From the NCBI GenBank assembly GCA_045658005.1, contig JAZOUD010000122.1:1-64000 (forward strand): a DNA stretch of 64,000 bases, written 5' to 3'. This document shows, piece by piece, positions 43,554-53,616 of the stretch (the stretch's first letter is position 1; the number at the start of each line of letters is the position of its first letter). The stretch is from UBA2862 sp045658005 (GTDB lineage Bacteria > Bacillota > Clostridia > Christensenellales > Aristaeellaceae). A model generated the notes under the pieces. That model was not told where the DNA came from and did no database searches. It was given only the letters and a program-made list of their open reading frames with translations. The translations under genes were made by a program, and so were the position numbers.

Positions 43554-44087
43554 TTGGGCCCCTGGGCCGACGTGGTCGAAGAAGTGGGCATGAAGTTCGA
43601 CGCCTCCCGCCTGGCATCGTCGGTCATCACGGGCATCGGCTTTCTGGGCGCGGGCATCATCATGAAGGTGGCCCACCAGCAGGTGAACGGCCTGACCACC
43701 TCCACCGGCCTGTTTGCCACGATGGTGATGGGCCTGGCTGTCGGCGCGGGCTTCTACGAGGGCGTGATCATGGCGCTCATACTGATCGTGCTGCTGCTGA
43801 ACGTGATGTCGCCGCTGGAATTCGCCTTCAAGCGGCGGCTTCGAAACATCACGTTGAACGTGGAATTCAACGGCGTGGACGACATCGCCCGCATCACCCG
43901 GGTCATCGAAAGCGAGGGCGCGAAGGTCTACGACATCGACGTGGAGCGCACCGAGCGCAAGGACGACCGGTATCCCTCGGCCATATTCATACTCCAGCTG
44001 GCGCGGACGAACCATTCCCACTCGGGCATGCTGTCCTCGGTGGCCGAGCTGCCCTGTGTCCACTCGGTGCAGGAGCTGGTTTCCTGA
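43554..44087 (+). pseudogene. MgtC/SapB-family protein, 5'-truncated
   Basis: The open frame gives at most 177 residues from a TTG without a ribosome binding site; a TGA lies five codons upstream. The present part has the family's second membrane block (ASSVITGIGFLGAGIIMK, LTTSTGLFATMVMGLAVGAGFYE) and the cytoplasmic ACT-like tail. The first membrane helices and the GLERE-type motif, seen intact in the next gene, are missing. The gene has lost about 60-70 codons at its 5' end. It sits 30 bp upstream of a complete paralogue. Confidence 0.8.
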
Positions 44088-44117
44088 TTCACGCTACAAA
44101 AGAACGGAGGGAGTGCC

Positions 44118-44789
44118 TTGCTTCCCATTTTTGACGGCATAAGGGCGCTGGGCCTGGGGGCCGTGGCGGTCAAGACGCTGATGGCCTGCCTGTGCGGCAC
44201 GCTGATCGGCCTGGAACGCTCGTCCAAGAACCGCCCCGCCGGTTTTCGCACCCATACGCTGGTGTGCCTGGCGGCGCTGACCAGCCTGTACATCTACCTT
44301 GAAATGAAGCTGCCCTCGGACATCTCCCGCATCGGCGGGCAGGTGATCTCCGGCCTGGGCTTCATCGGCGCGGGCACCATCATCATCACCGAGCGCATGA
44401 CCATCAAGGGCCTGACTACCGCCGCCGGCCTGTGGACCACCGGCGTGATCGGCCTGGCCATCGGCAGCGGCTACTACGAGCTGGGCCTGGTGGGCACGGC
44501 CCTGGTGCTGCTGGCGGAGACCTGGCTGGCCCGGCTGGGCAGCACGATCCAGCACACCCCGGAATACGGTGTGGAGGTGCTGTACAATGAAAAGACCTCT
44601 TTGGATCACGTGCTGCGCTTCTGCAAGGACAACCGCATGTCCATCGTCAACCTGACCATCCACACCGCCGAGGACGTCCCCCAGGCCGAGTACATCGCCC
44701 GGGTCCGCCTGCGCGGCAACCTGCGGCAGGACGCCCTGGTCGCCAGGATACAGCAGATGCCGGGGATCATGACGGCGATGGGGCTGTAA
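44118..44789 (+). CDS. MgtC/SapB-family membrane protein
   Basis: Translation probably starts at the TTG at 44118, with GGAGGGAG upstream and no suitable ATG. The 223-residue protein has MACLCGTLIGLERSSKNRPAGFRTHTLVC, GQVISGLGFIGAGTIIIT and GLTTAAGLWTTGVIGLAIG across four or five spans, then a soluble ACT-like domain. The family is associated with Mg limitation and F-ATPase control in pathogens; its role in commensal Clostridia is unknown. The preceding gene is a truncated copy of the same family. Confidence 0.88.
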   Translation: MLPIFDGIRALGLGAVAVKTLMACLCGTLIGLERSSKNRPAGFRTHTLVCLAALTSLYIYLEMKLPSDISRIGGQVISGLGFIGAGTIIITERMTIKGLTTAAGLWTTGVIGLAIGSGYYELGLVGTALVLLAETWLARLGSTIQHTPEYGVEVLYNEKTSLDHVLRFCKDNRMSIVNLTIHTAEDVPQAEYIARVRLRGNLRQDALVARIQQMPGIMTAMGL

Positions 44790-44792
44790 CTG

Positions 44793-45812
44793 TCACTTCC
44801 ATTTTTCGATTTTGCAGGTGTATTTCCGCTGACCTGCGGGTGCGCCTTTGTCGTAGTTGATGCCCACCAGCAGAATGTCGTCGCCGTAGCCCTGCAATAC
44901 TTCCGGGTACCTTCTCTGCCTGATCTGCTCGATCGCGGTATCCGCGGAATGATTCCATTTTAGCTCGATCACCAGCGCGGGAAGCAGCTCGCCCGGCCTG
45001 GGCAGATAGACGATGTCCGCGTAACCGTATCCTGTCGGCAATTCTTCCATCTTGAGGTAGTAGTCCTTATAGCTGAAATACGCGAGCTGGATCACGGCGC
45101 GAAGCGATTGCTCATTGTTTGCGTTCAGAGTATTGGTCGCTTCGACGTGAACCTTCTCGATCTGCGCCGCGACGGCCTCCGCGTTCATGTGAATGGTGTC
45201 CATGATGAGCCGGTCGCTGTCCTGGACGCGCTTTATCGTGTCGGGGCGCCTGTCTGCACGGATCGTGCGCGAGAATTCGAGCCGTATTTCTTCATTTGGA
45301 ATATGCGCCTTCCCTGTTCGCTCGTCATAGGCCAGGTATCCCAGATGAACTAGAAGCGTAAGCACGTCGTCCCGATTTCTGAAAGTGATCAGGTCGTTGG
45401 CAAATTCCTCCTCGGTAAATCCAACATATTCCGCGAACTGGAGCGGACCGAGCATTGTGTACTCGTTAATATCAGAGATGGCCGATTGCGATCCATCCTT
45501 TTTGATCGGAAGGATGCCCGTCATATAGGCCGCGGCAAAAACACGGGAAGTTACGCCACTGTTTTTAAACAGGGAACGCAGAAACTTCAGATAAGCCTCC
45601 TGGATTTCCGGAAGCTCGCGAATAGGCGCGTCCCATTCGTCAATAATCATGATGAATTTATTGCCCGCCCGGTTGACTGCATTGATCAACGTCGTTGGAA
45701 GATCGGCATCGACTTTGATCCCCGGATATGATTCCTTCAGTTCTTCCGTGATTCGCTCTGTAAGGAAAGGGACAATGGTCCGATAGTTGCCCGGATTCAA
45801 ATAAGTCCCCAT
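44793..45812 (-). CDS. AAA-ATPase-like / PD-(D/E)XK (DUF1703) protein with internal deletions
   Basis: The start is the ATG at 45812 (GGAGGTG upstream), giving 339 residues against 522 for the complete paralogue at 53617-55185. Alignment by eye shows two in-frame gaps. After MGTYLNPGN (about 45785), some 110 residues are missing, including the Walker A RPRRFGKS. After YVGFTEEE (about 45401), roughly 80 residues are missing. The Walker B FIMIIDEWDAPIRE and the nuclease core YADIVYLPRP with LVIELKW remain. The frame stays open. Function is unknown in the family; this copy cannot bind ATP in the normal way. Confidence 0.85.
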   Translation of the reverse strand: MGTYLNPGNYRTIVPFLTERITEELKESYPGIKVDADLPTTLINAVNRAGNKFIMIIDEWDAPIRELPEIQEAYLKFLRSLFKNSGVTSRVFAAAYMTGILPIKKDGSQSAISDINEYTMLGPLQFAEYVGFTEEEFANDLITFRNRDDVLTLLVHLGYLAYDERTGKAHIPNEEIRLEFSRTIRADRRPDTIKRVQDSDRLIMDTIHMNAEAVAAQIEKVHVEATNTLNANNEQSLRAVIQLAYFSYKDYYLKMEELPTGYGYADIVYLPRPGELLPALVIELKWNHSADTAIEQIRQRRYPEVLQGYGDDILLVGINYDKGAPAGQRKYTCKIEKWK

Positions 45813-45894
45813 TCCGTTCACCTCCGATGACGGGATCACGCTTATAGCATACCATAATTTGAAGGATGAAACAAGAATAATCTGTTGTTTCCTG

Positions 45895-45923
45895 TTTACA
45901 ACCCCTTAATCTCCTGCTATAAT
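45895..45923 (+). promoter_or_regulatory. Sigma-70-type promoter of the DUF4428 gene
   Basis: TTTACA and an extended -10 (TGCTATAAT) are 17 bases apart, about 42 bp before the start codon. Confidence 0.75.
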
Positions 45924-45964
45924 ATATATCAGTAAATATGCGTCGTCAGACAGGAGGGGAGACC

Positions 45965-46885
45965 ATGGGTTTTTTCAACAAGAAGGTATGTGATATCTGC
46001 GGGGGCGAGATCGGGCTGCTGGGGAACAGGAAGCTGGCGGACGGGAACCTGTGCAAGAATTGCGCCCGAAAGCTGTCGCCCTGGATGACTGACCGGCGGG
46101 AATCCACCGTGGAGGAGATCCGGCAGCACCTGATGTACCGGGCCCAGAACCAGCGGGTGCTGGCGGGGGTGCGCCCGGATGCGGCGGCCGGCGCAGACAC
46201 GAAGGTCTACATCGACCGGAACGCCGGGAAGTTCTTCGTCACCAACCAGGCCAACTGGCGGGACGCGAACCCCGACGTGATCGACTTTTCCCAGGTGATC
46301 GACGTGCAGACCGAGGTCACCGAGCACCGCACCGAGGAATATCACCGGGACCGGGAGGGCAATCAGGTGTCCTTCAACCCGCCCCGTTACCGCTACAGCT
46401 ACGAATTTGACACCACGATCCTGGTGGATTCGCCCTGGTTCAATCGGATAAACTTCGAGCTGACCGGCACTCGCCCGGAGCGGATCGGCAGCGAGGAATA
46501 CCGCTACTACGAGGAGCAGGCCAACGCCCTGCGGGCCGTGCTGATGGGCGCGCCGAAGCCCCAGAGCGCGCCCCAGGCGCCGAACCTGGCCGAGGCCCTC
46601 GCCAAGGCCATCAACCAGGTGACCGGGGCCGCCGTGGGGGCTGCCGCCGCCGCGCCCCGCGCCGCCACGCCGCCCAGGCCGGCCCAGGCTGATGACGGTC
46701 GCTGGAAATGCGCCTGTGGGGCAGTGAATGACGGCAACTTCTGCCCCAACTGCGGCGCGAAGCGCCCCGAGAAGAAGCGCGTGTTCCGCTGCGACAAGTG
46801 CGGCTGGACCCCGGACGACCCGACCAAGCCGCCCAAGTTCTGCCCGAACTGCGGCGACCCGTTCAATGCGGGGGACGAGATCTGA
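45965..46885 (+). CDS. DUF4428 zinc-ribbon protein
   Basis: The start is the ATG at 45965 with AGGAGGGGAG upstream, giving 306 residues. The amino-terminal DUF4428 domain carries CDICGGEIGLLGNRKLADG and CKNCARKLSPW. A middle beta-rich domain is followed by an Ala/Pro-rich linker and two zinc ribbons at the end (CACGAVNDGNFCPNCGAKRP and CDKCGWTPDD with CPNCGDPF). There is no signal peptide or membrane span. The family is widespread in Firmicutes with unknown function. The stop codon is immediately followed by a heptad repeat. Confidence 0.85.
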   Translation: MGFFNKKVCDICGGEIGLLGNRKLADGNLCKNCARKLSPWMTDRRESTVEEIRQHLMYRAQNQRVLAGVRPDAAAGADTKVYIDRNAGKFFVTNQANWRDANPDVIDFSQVIDVQTEVTEHRTEEYHRDREGNQVSFNPPRYRYSYEFDTTILVDSPWFNRINFELTGTRPERIGSEEYRYYEEQANALRAVLMGAPKPQSAPQAPNLAEALAKAINQVTGAAVGAAAAAPRAATPPRPAQADDGRWKCACGAVNDGNFCPNCGAKRPEKKRVFRCDKCGWTPDDPTKPPKFCPNCGDPFNAGDEI

Positions 46886-46928
46886 ATTAGGAATGAGGAA
46901 TTAGAAATGAGGAATGAGGAATGAAATG
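46885..46928. repeat. Heptad repeat tract (AATKAGG type)
   Basis: Six degenerate 7-base units (AATTAGG, AATGAGG, AATTAGA, AATGAGG, AATGAGG, AATGAAA) run directly from the stop codon of the DUF4428 gene. Confidence 0.85.
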
Positions 46929-47054
46929 ACCTCTTCCGATGTTTCTGGACACTCAACCGCCGGTTGAGCGCCTGTTTTGGGCGATTTCAACCGGCGGTGT
47001 GTTGTATTGACAGATGAAAAAGGCTATGCTGGCTTACCGAAAGGAGGCATCCCG

Positions 47055-47666
47055 ATGGATCAGGTCAAAATCGGAAGGTTCGTGGCCGAGTGCCGGAAGG
47101 GCAAGGGGCTGACCCAGGCGAAGCTGGCGGAGATGCTGGGCATCACCGACCGGGCCGTCTCCAAGTGGGAGACGGGCAAGTCGATGCCGGATGCTTCGCT
47201 GATGCTGCCGCTGTGCGAGATCCTGGGCATATCGGTCAACGAGCTGCTGTCGGGAGAGCGTATTGAGATGGAAAATTACAGCAAGATCGCCGAGGAGAAC
47301 CTGTTGGAGATGAAGCGCCAGCAGGAGGAACATGTGAAGCTGCTGCTGACGCTGGAATATGTGATCGGCTTCAGCTGCTCGATCACCTTTATTGTGCTGA
47401 TGTTCGTGGCCGCGTACCTGGTGAAGCAGCCGCTGTGGCAGGGGCTGCTGATCGCCTTCGCCATCGGCGAATTCGCGGTGGGCATGCACTTCGGCATGAA
47501 GCTGGAGCGGGAGGCAGGCTACTACGAGTGCCCCCACTGCGGACACAGGTACGTGCCCGAGAGCGTGCCCTTCTGGTTCGCCATGCACATGGGAAGGACG
47601 CGGTACCTGAAGTGCCCCGAGTGCGGAAAAAGGGGATGGCAGAGGAAGGTGATCGCAAAGGAGTAG
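47055..47666 (+). CDS. XRE-family regulator with membrane segment and zinc ribbon
   Basis: The start is the ATG at 47055 with AAAGGAGG upstream, giving 203 residues. Residues 5-65 form a Cro/CI helix-turn-helix (LTQAKLAEMLGITDRAVSKWETGKSMPDASLM). A short coiled region follows, then two hydrophobic spans (LEYVIGFSCSITFIVLMFVAAYL and LLIAFAIGEFAVGMHFG) and a terminal zinc ribbon (CPHCGHRYVP, CPECGKRG). Membrane-bound XRE regulators of this kind are common in Clostridia; targets are unknown. An inverted repeat (CAACCGCCGGTTGAG and a second CAACCGGCGG) lies upstream near 46956-47000 and might be an operator. Confidence 0.85.
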   Translation: MDQVKIGRFVAECRKGKGLTQAKLAEMLGITDRAVSKWETGKSMPDASLMLPLCEILGISVNELLSGERIEMENYSKIAEENLLEMKRQQEEHVKLLLTLEYVIGFSCSITFIVLMFVAAYLVKQPLWQGLLIAFAIGEFAVGMHFGMKLEREAGYYECPHCGHRYVPESVPFWFAMHMGRTRYLKCPECGKRGWQRKVIAKE

Positions 47667-47678
47667 CTTCCGGGCAAA

Positions 47679-48443
47679 TCACTGTGCCATGAACTGCTCC
47701 AGGATCGAATCGAAGCTGTCCCTTCCGCTGAAGGAGGTTCCACCGTCGATCGTGTGATCGCTGGGGACGGTGGAGGCCACCAGGGTGTTTGATTCCACGA
47801 ACCGATAGAAGTCCGATGTGGCGACGGCATCCGCTTCAAGAGGTGTGGGCCGCGTCGTGCCGAAGTCGTCCATCAGCACGGAACCCGCGGGGTGCGTATC
47901 CGGGTCCAGGGCGTCCAGCCGGTTCATATAATTGATGTAGCCCACGCAGAATGCCAGGGATTGAGGATCGCCGTCGTAGTCCCGGATTTCCTCGTTGTAG
48001 TTTCCCTTGATGAAGCGCCGGGTGAAGTCCATGGTGTCCGCGTAGGCGCTGCCGGAGATGTCACGAATGACCTCATCCAGCGTTTCGCCCCGATGCAGGC
48101 GCTCAAGGATCGCGCTCAGTTCCTCCCGCAGCTTTTCGCTGGAGATCGATGCCACCTCGCCGCTCGCCGCCGCGTCCGTAAAACAGGGAAAGCGCTCGAT
48201 GAGCAGATTCACCGCCTGCGGCTCGATGGATGTAACGATCAGATGGACCAGCGTCTCAAGCTGATCCTTGTCGAGGGCATCCTTCGCGCTCTACGAACAA
48301 TAGAGGTCCACCAGGCGGCTGGGATCATCCGCCGCCCCGGCGAGGGCGGGTACCTGGATCAATCCGGCCAGCATGACGGCGCACAGCCACGCGGCGGCCA
48401 GCCGCGCCGCCAGGCAGCTTCTCTTTTCAGGATTTGTTTACAT
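47679..48443 (-). pseudogene. Secreted protein with two in-frame nonsense codons
   Basis: A good ribosome site (GGGGAGGACATATCA) precedes an ATG at 48443, but the next codon is TAA. The frame continues through a signal peptide (LAARLAAAWLCAVMLAGL, then VPALA), LVDLYCS, a TAG at 48293-48291, and then 204 open codons starting SAKDALDKDQLETLVHLIV. The tail has acidic, helical character (ISSEKLREELSAILERLHRG). Each stop is one base from a sense codon (AAA to TAA; CAG or TGG to TAG). I recognise no family. It is most likely a recent pseudogene; a truncated product from the ATG at 48212 is possible but has no ribosome site. Confidence 0.7.
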
Positions 48444-48465
48444 TGATATGTCCTCCCCATGACAG

Positions 48466-48490
48466 GGGCTGCCTCTTTTTGAGACAGCCC
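48466..48490. terminator. Hairpin upstream of the cysS terminator
   Basis: GGGCTGCCTC TTTTT GAGACAGCCC forms a 10 bp stem with one mismatch, between the pseudogene start and the cysS terminator. Confidence 0.5.
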
Positions 48491-48502
48491 TTCTTTCCCA
48501 AC

Positions 48503-48530
48503 AAAAGGACCGCTTTCGCGGCCTTTTTTT
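48503..48530 (-). terminator. Terminator of the hisS-aspS-cysS operon
   Basis: On the minus strand AAAGGCCGC, loop GAAA, GCGGTCCTTTTG forms a stem with one bulge and a short T-run. It begins 7 bp after the cysS stop. Confidence 0.75.
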
Positions 48531-48536
48531 GGAGGC

Positions 48537-49955
48537 TTACGCCTTCTTCACCTTCGGCCCCTTCGGGGTGTCCTCGATCACGTAGCCCTTGGCCAGCACC
48601 TCGTCGCGGATGCGGTCGGCCTCGGCGAAGTTCTTCGCCTTCTTGGCGTCGGCGCGGGCCTGCACCAGGGCCTTGATGTCCTCGGGCACGGTGTCGGCCT
48701 CCTTCATCAGCAGGCCGAGGACCTCGTGTGCCATCACGTTCAGCATGTTCAGGCCCTCTTCAATCGCGGCCTTGCAGGGCGCCTTCGCGTCGGCCAGGGA
48801 CGTGTTCATGTCCCGCACGTACTCGAACAGCACGCCCATGGCCTCGCTGGTGTTCAGGTCGTCACACATGGCGTCGTCGAACTGGTCCATGAAGCCTTTG
48901 CCCCGCTCGATGAATGCCTTTTCCTCGTCGTTCAACTCGCGCTCGGGGGCGTGGTCCAGGGCGAACATGGCGTTGTTTCGGGCGGTGTACAGCCGATCCA
49001 GGCCGGCCTTGGCCTGCTCCATCAGGTCCCGTGAGAAGTTGATGGGGCTGCGGTACTGGGCGGAGAGCATGAACATTCGCACCACCTCGGGGTCGAACTC
49101 CTTGCTGATGTCCCGCACGGTGAAGAAGTTCCCGGCGGACTTGGACATCTTCTTGTTGTCCACGTTGATGTGGCCGTTGTGCATCCAGTACTTCGCGAAG
49201 GGCTTGCCGGTCGCGCCCTCGGACTGGGCGATCTCGTTTTCGTGGTGGGGGAAGATCAGGTCCACGCCGCCGCAGTGGATGTCGAAGGTCTCGCCCAGGT
49301 ACTTCATGCTCATGGCGCTGCACTCGATGTGCCAGCCGGGACGGCCCTCGCCCCAGGGGCTCTTCCAGAAGGGCTCGCCGGGCTTCTTCGCCTTCCAAAG
49401 GGCGAAGTCCATCGGGTGGCGCTTCACGTCGCCCACCTCGACCCGCGCCCCGGACTCCAGGTCGTCCAGGTCCTGGCCGATGAGGCGGCCGTAGTTGCTG
49501 CGCCAGGCCTGGGTGTCGAAGTACACGTCGCCGTTGTCGGCGCGGTAGGCCAGGCCCTTGGCCTCCAGCTTTTTGATCAGGCCGATGATCTCGCCGATGT
49601 GCTTGGTGGCCCGGGGGTGCACGTCGGCCTTCTGCACGCCGATGGCCTCGGCGTCCTTGAAGTATTCGCCGATGTACTTTTCGGCGATGGCCTCGACGGT
49701 GGTGCCCTCCTCGTTGGCCCGCTTGATCATCTTGTCGTCGATGTCGGTGAAGTTCTGCACGAAGGTCACCTGATAGCCCAGGTGCTTCATGAAGCGGCGC
49801 AGGGTGTCGAAGATGATGAAGGGGCGGGCGTTGCCGATGTGGAAGTAGTTGTACACTGTGGGGCCGCAGGCGTAGATGCCCACCTTGCCCTCGTGGACGG
49901 GCACGAAGGGCTCCTTCTTGCGGGACAGGGTGTTGTAGATCATCATCTGCTTCAT
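48537..49955 (-). CDS. cysS: Cysteinyl-tRNA synthetase
   Basis: The protein has 472 residues. Zinc and active-site motifs are clear: ACGPTVYNYFHIGNARP (HIGH-type), FTDIDDKMI, GRPGWHIECSAMSMKYLG, CGGVDLIFPHHENEIAQSE and KKMSKSAGNFFTV (KMSKS). The DALR-type helical tail is present. It ligates cysteine to its tRNA. It starts 3 bp before the end of aspS on the same strand, and its ribosome site lies inside the aspS coding end, so the two are translated together. Confidence 0.96.
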   Translation of the reverse strand: MKQMMIYNTLSRKKEPFVPVHEGKVGIYACGPTVYNYFHIGNARPFIIFDTLRRFMKHLGYQVTFVQNFTDIDDKMIKRANEEGTTVEAIAEKYIGEYFKDAEAIGVQKADVHPRATKHIGEIIGLIKKLEAKGLAYRADNGDVYFDTQAWRSNYGRLIGQDLDDLESGARVEVGDVKRHPMDFALWKAKKPGEPFWKSPWGEGRPGWHIECSAMSMKYLGETFDIHCGGVDLIFPHHENEIAQSEGATGKPFAKYWMHNGHINVDNKKMSKSAGNFFTVRDISKEFDPEVVRMFMLSAQYRSPINFSRDLMEQAKAGLDRLYTARNNAMFALDHAPERELNDEEKAFIERGKGFMDQFDDAMCDDLNTSEAMGVLFEYVRDMNTSLADAKAPCKAAIEEGLNMLNVMAHEVLGLLMKEADTVPEDIKALVQARADAKKAKNFAEADRIRDEVLAKGYVIEDTPKGPKVKKA

Positions 49956-49958
49956 GGG

Positions 49959-51743
<1,785 letters not shown>

Positions 51744-51778
51744 ATTTATACCCTCCTGCATTGTTGTATAAGCAATTT

Positions 51779-51904
51779 ATAATGAGGAATGAGGAATTAG
51801 GAATGAGGAACGGCGGTACAAATCCTTACGGGATTTGGTGATTCAAGGGGGGTATCCGGCTATTAATTCCTCATTCCTCATTCCTAATTCCTAATTCCTA
51901 ATTA
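51779..51904. repeat. Inverted heptad repeat tract between hisS and aspS
   Basis: Four direct units (AATGAGG, AATGAGG, AATTAGG, AATGAGG) at 51779-51810 face about six complementary units at 51862-51904 across a 50-base spacer. The two arms could form a long hairpin in the operon transcript. The right tract forms the last codons and stop of hisS. Confidence 0.85.
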
Positions 51905-53147
51905 AAAGCTCCACGATCTCGCCCCTCGCGACCTCCGCCTCGCTGCTGGCTTCCATGTCCCTCAGCTTCACGACGCCCTTTTTCAGTTCGTCGCCGGCGA
52001 TGACGATCACCTTTTTGACGCCCAGTTTGTTCGCGTACTTGAACTGGGCCTTCATGCTGCGGGCGGCGTGGTCGAGGTCGGCCTTGATGCCCCTGGCGCG
52101 CAGCTCGCTCACCAGCTTCACGCCCTCCATGCGGGCGTCGTCGCCCAGGGTGACCACGAGGACGTCCAGCGGGGCGGGGGCGGCGGGGGCGCTGCCGCGC
52201 ATGTCCTGCACCATGATCATACGCTCGATGCCCATGCCCCAGCCGATGCCGGGGGTGGCGGGGCCGCCCAGCTCCTCCACCAGGCCGTCGTAGCGCCCGC
52301 CGCCGCACACGGTCAGCTCGCCGCCGTCGGGGGCGTCGGTGATGATCTCGAACACGGTCTTGGTGTAGTAGTCCAGCCCGCGCACGATGCGGGGGTCGAT
52401 GGCGTATTCAAGGCCCATGGCCCCCAGGTAGCCCTTCAGCTTCTCAAAGTGGCCCGCGCAGTCCTCGCACAGGTTGTCCAGCATGGCGGGGGCGTCCGTC
52501 AGCTTCGGGGCGTCCTCCTTGCAGTCCAGTATGCGCATGGGGTTGCGCTCGAAGCGCTCCTGGCAGGTCTTGCACAGGGCGGGCAGCTTGGGTTCAAGGT
52601 AGGCCTTCAGCTTCTCAAGGTACGCGGCCCGGCAGTTGGGGCAGCCGATGGAGTTGATGTTCAGGCGAAGGCCGTCGATGCCGTTGGCGTGGAGGATGTC
52701 CATGGCCAGCCTGATGATCTCCGCGTCCACGCTGGCGTCCTTCGCGCCGAAGACCTCCACGCCGTTCTGGTGGAACTGGCGCAGCCGGCCGGACTGGGGC
52801 TTCTCGTAGCGGAAGCAGGGGCAGGCGGAGTAGTACAGCTTCACCGGCAGCGTCTCGGCGTACATGTGACTCTCGATGAATGCCCGCACCGCGCCGGCGG
52901 TGCCCTCGGGCTTCAGCGTTATGGAGCGGTTGCCCTTGTCCTCGAAGGTGTACATCTCCTTCTGCACCACATCGGTGGTGTCGCCCACGCCGCGCTGGAA
53001 CAGCTCGGTGTGTTCGAAGATGGGGGTGCGGATCTCCTGGTAGCCCGCCAGCGCGCAGGCTTCGCGCATGGTCCGCGCGATCTCCTGCCAGCGGTAGGCG
53101 TCTTTGGGCAGCATGTCCTGGGTGCCCTTGGGGGCCTGGGTCAGCAT
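51891..53147 (-). CDS. hisS: Histidyl-tRNA synthetase
   Basis: The protein has 418 residues. KGTQDMLPKDAYRWQ, motif 2 (PCFRYEKPQSGRLRQFHQNGVEVFG), the His-specific RGLDYYTKTVFEI, and motif 3 (PGIGWGMGIERMIMV) are followed by the anticodon domain. A four-Cys insertion (CPNC, CKTC, DCKE, CEDC) suggests a zinc-binding insert as in some clostridial enzymes. The last residues IRN and the stop are read from heptad repeat units (ATT AGG AAT TAG). It leads the hisS-aspS-cysS operon behind a T-box. Confidence 0.96.
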   Translation of the reverse strand: MLTQAPKGTQDMLPKDAYRWQEIARTMREACALAGYQEIRTPIFEHTELFQRGVGDTTDVVQKEMYTFEDKGNRSITLKPEGTAGAVRAFIESHMYAETLPVKLYYSACPCFRYEKPQSGRLRQFHQNGVEVFGAKDASVDAEIIRLAMDILHANGIDGLRLNINSIGCPNCRAAYLEKLKAYLEPKLPALCKTCQERFERNPMRILDCKEDAPKLTDAPAMLDNLCEDCAGHFEKLKGYLGAMGLEYAIDPRIVRGLDYYTKTVFEIITDAPDGGELTVCGGGRYDGLVEELGGPATPGIGWGMGIERMIMVQDMRGSAPAAPAPLDVLVVTLGDDARMEGVKLVSELRARGIKADLDHAARSMKAQFKYANKLGVKKVIVIAGDELKKGVVKLRDMEASSEAEVARGEIVELLIRN

Positions 53148-53176
53148 GTTTTTATATCTCCCTTCGGTCGATATTG

Positions 53177-53212
53177 AATGAGGAATGAGGAATTAGGAAT
53201 GAGGAATGAAAG
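53177..53212. repeat. Heptad repeat tract in the hisS leader
   Basis: Five AATKAGG-type units lie between the T-box terminator and the hisS start, so the mRNA leader carries them. Confidence 0.85.
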
Positions 53213-53239
53213 TTTGCCTCATTCCAGGGTGAGCGAGAA

Positions 53240-53467
53240 ATAAAAACGCCTCCGTCCCGTGTGTAGGGGCGAAGGATTCGCGGTGCCACCCTGCTTGAAG
53301 CCGAGGCTTCATCTCGTTTTCCGTTAACGCCGGAATACGCCGCGCAGGCGGCTGCTCGGGGAGTGTCGTTCGCCGCCAGTGGCATGGGGCGCTTCCAGCC
53401 GTGACGCCCCTCTCTGCAATGCTCCTGTGCGGTTACTGTTCCCGTCGTCGCAGATCAGATATCCAAT
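53240..53467 (-). promoter_or_regulatory. T-box riboswitch leader of hisS-aspS-cysS
   Basis: Read on the minus strand, the leader has the conserved antiterminator sequence AGGGTGGCACCGCGAATCC (53271-53293). It is followed by a terminator stem (CGCC...GGCG) and TTTTTATTT at 53240-53274. Stem I folds well by eye: GGGA/TCCC at the base, a 5' loop strand ACAGTAA (the conserved AGTA), CCGC/GCGG above it, and a distal GGGGCG/CGCCCC hairpin. The 3' strand of the specifier loop is CGAACGACAC. In the canonical position (after GAAC, before a purine) the codon is GAC (Asp); CAC (His) overlaps it by one base. Uncharged tRNA should favour antitermination. Confidence 0.92.
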
Positions 53468-53473
53468 AAAGCA

Positions 53474-53502
53474 AGTATAGGCGACGGGCGGGGAAAAGTC
53501 AA
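53474..53502 (-). promoter_or_regulatory. Sigma-70-type promoter of the T-box operon
   Basis: On the minus strand TTGACT and TATACT are separated by exactly 17 bases. Transcription would begin near 53467, directly before Stem I. Confidence 0.8.
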
Positions 53503-53616
53503 GATAAATGTTGGTTTAGAGGACAGGGAAAGGGAAGAGAAAAATAAGGCCGGCACTTGCAGCCCAGGCGCATTTATGGTATGCTATGGATACAAACTCC
53601 TCTGGGAGGTGGGCCT

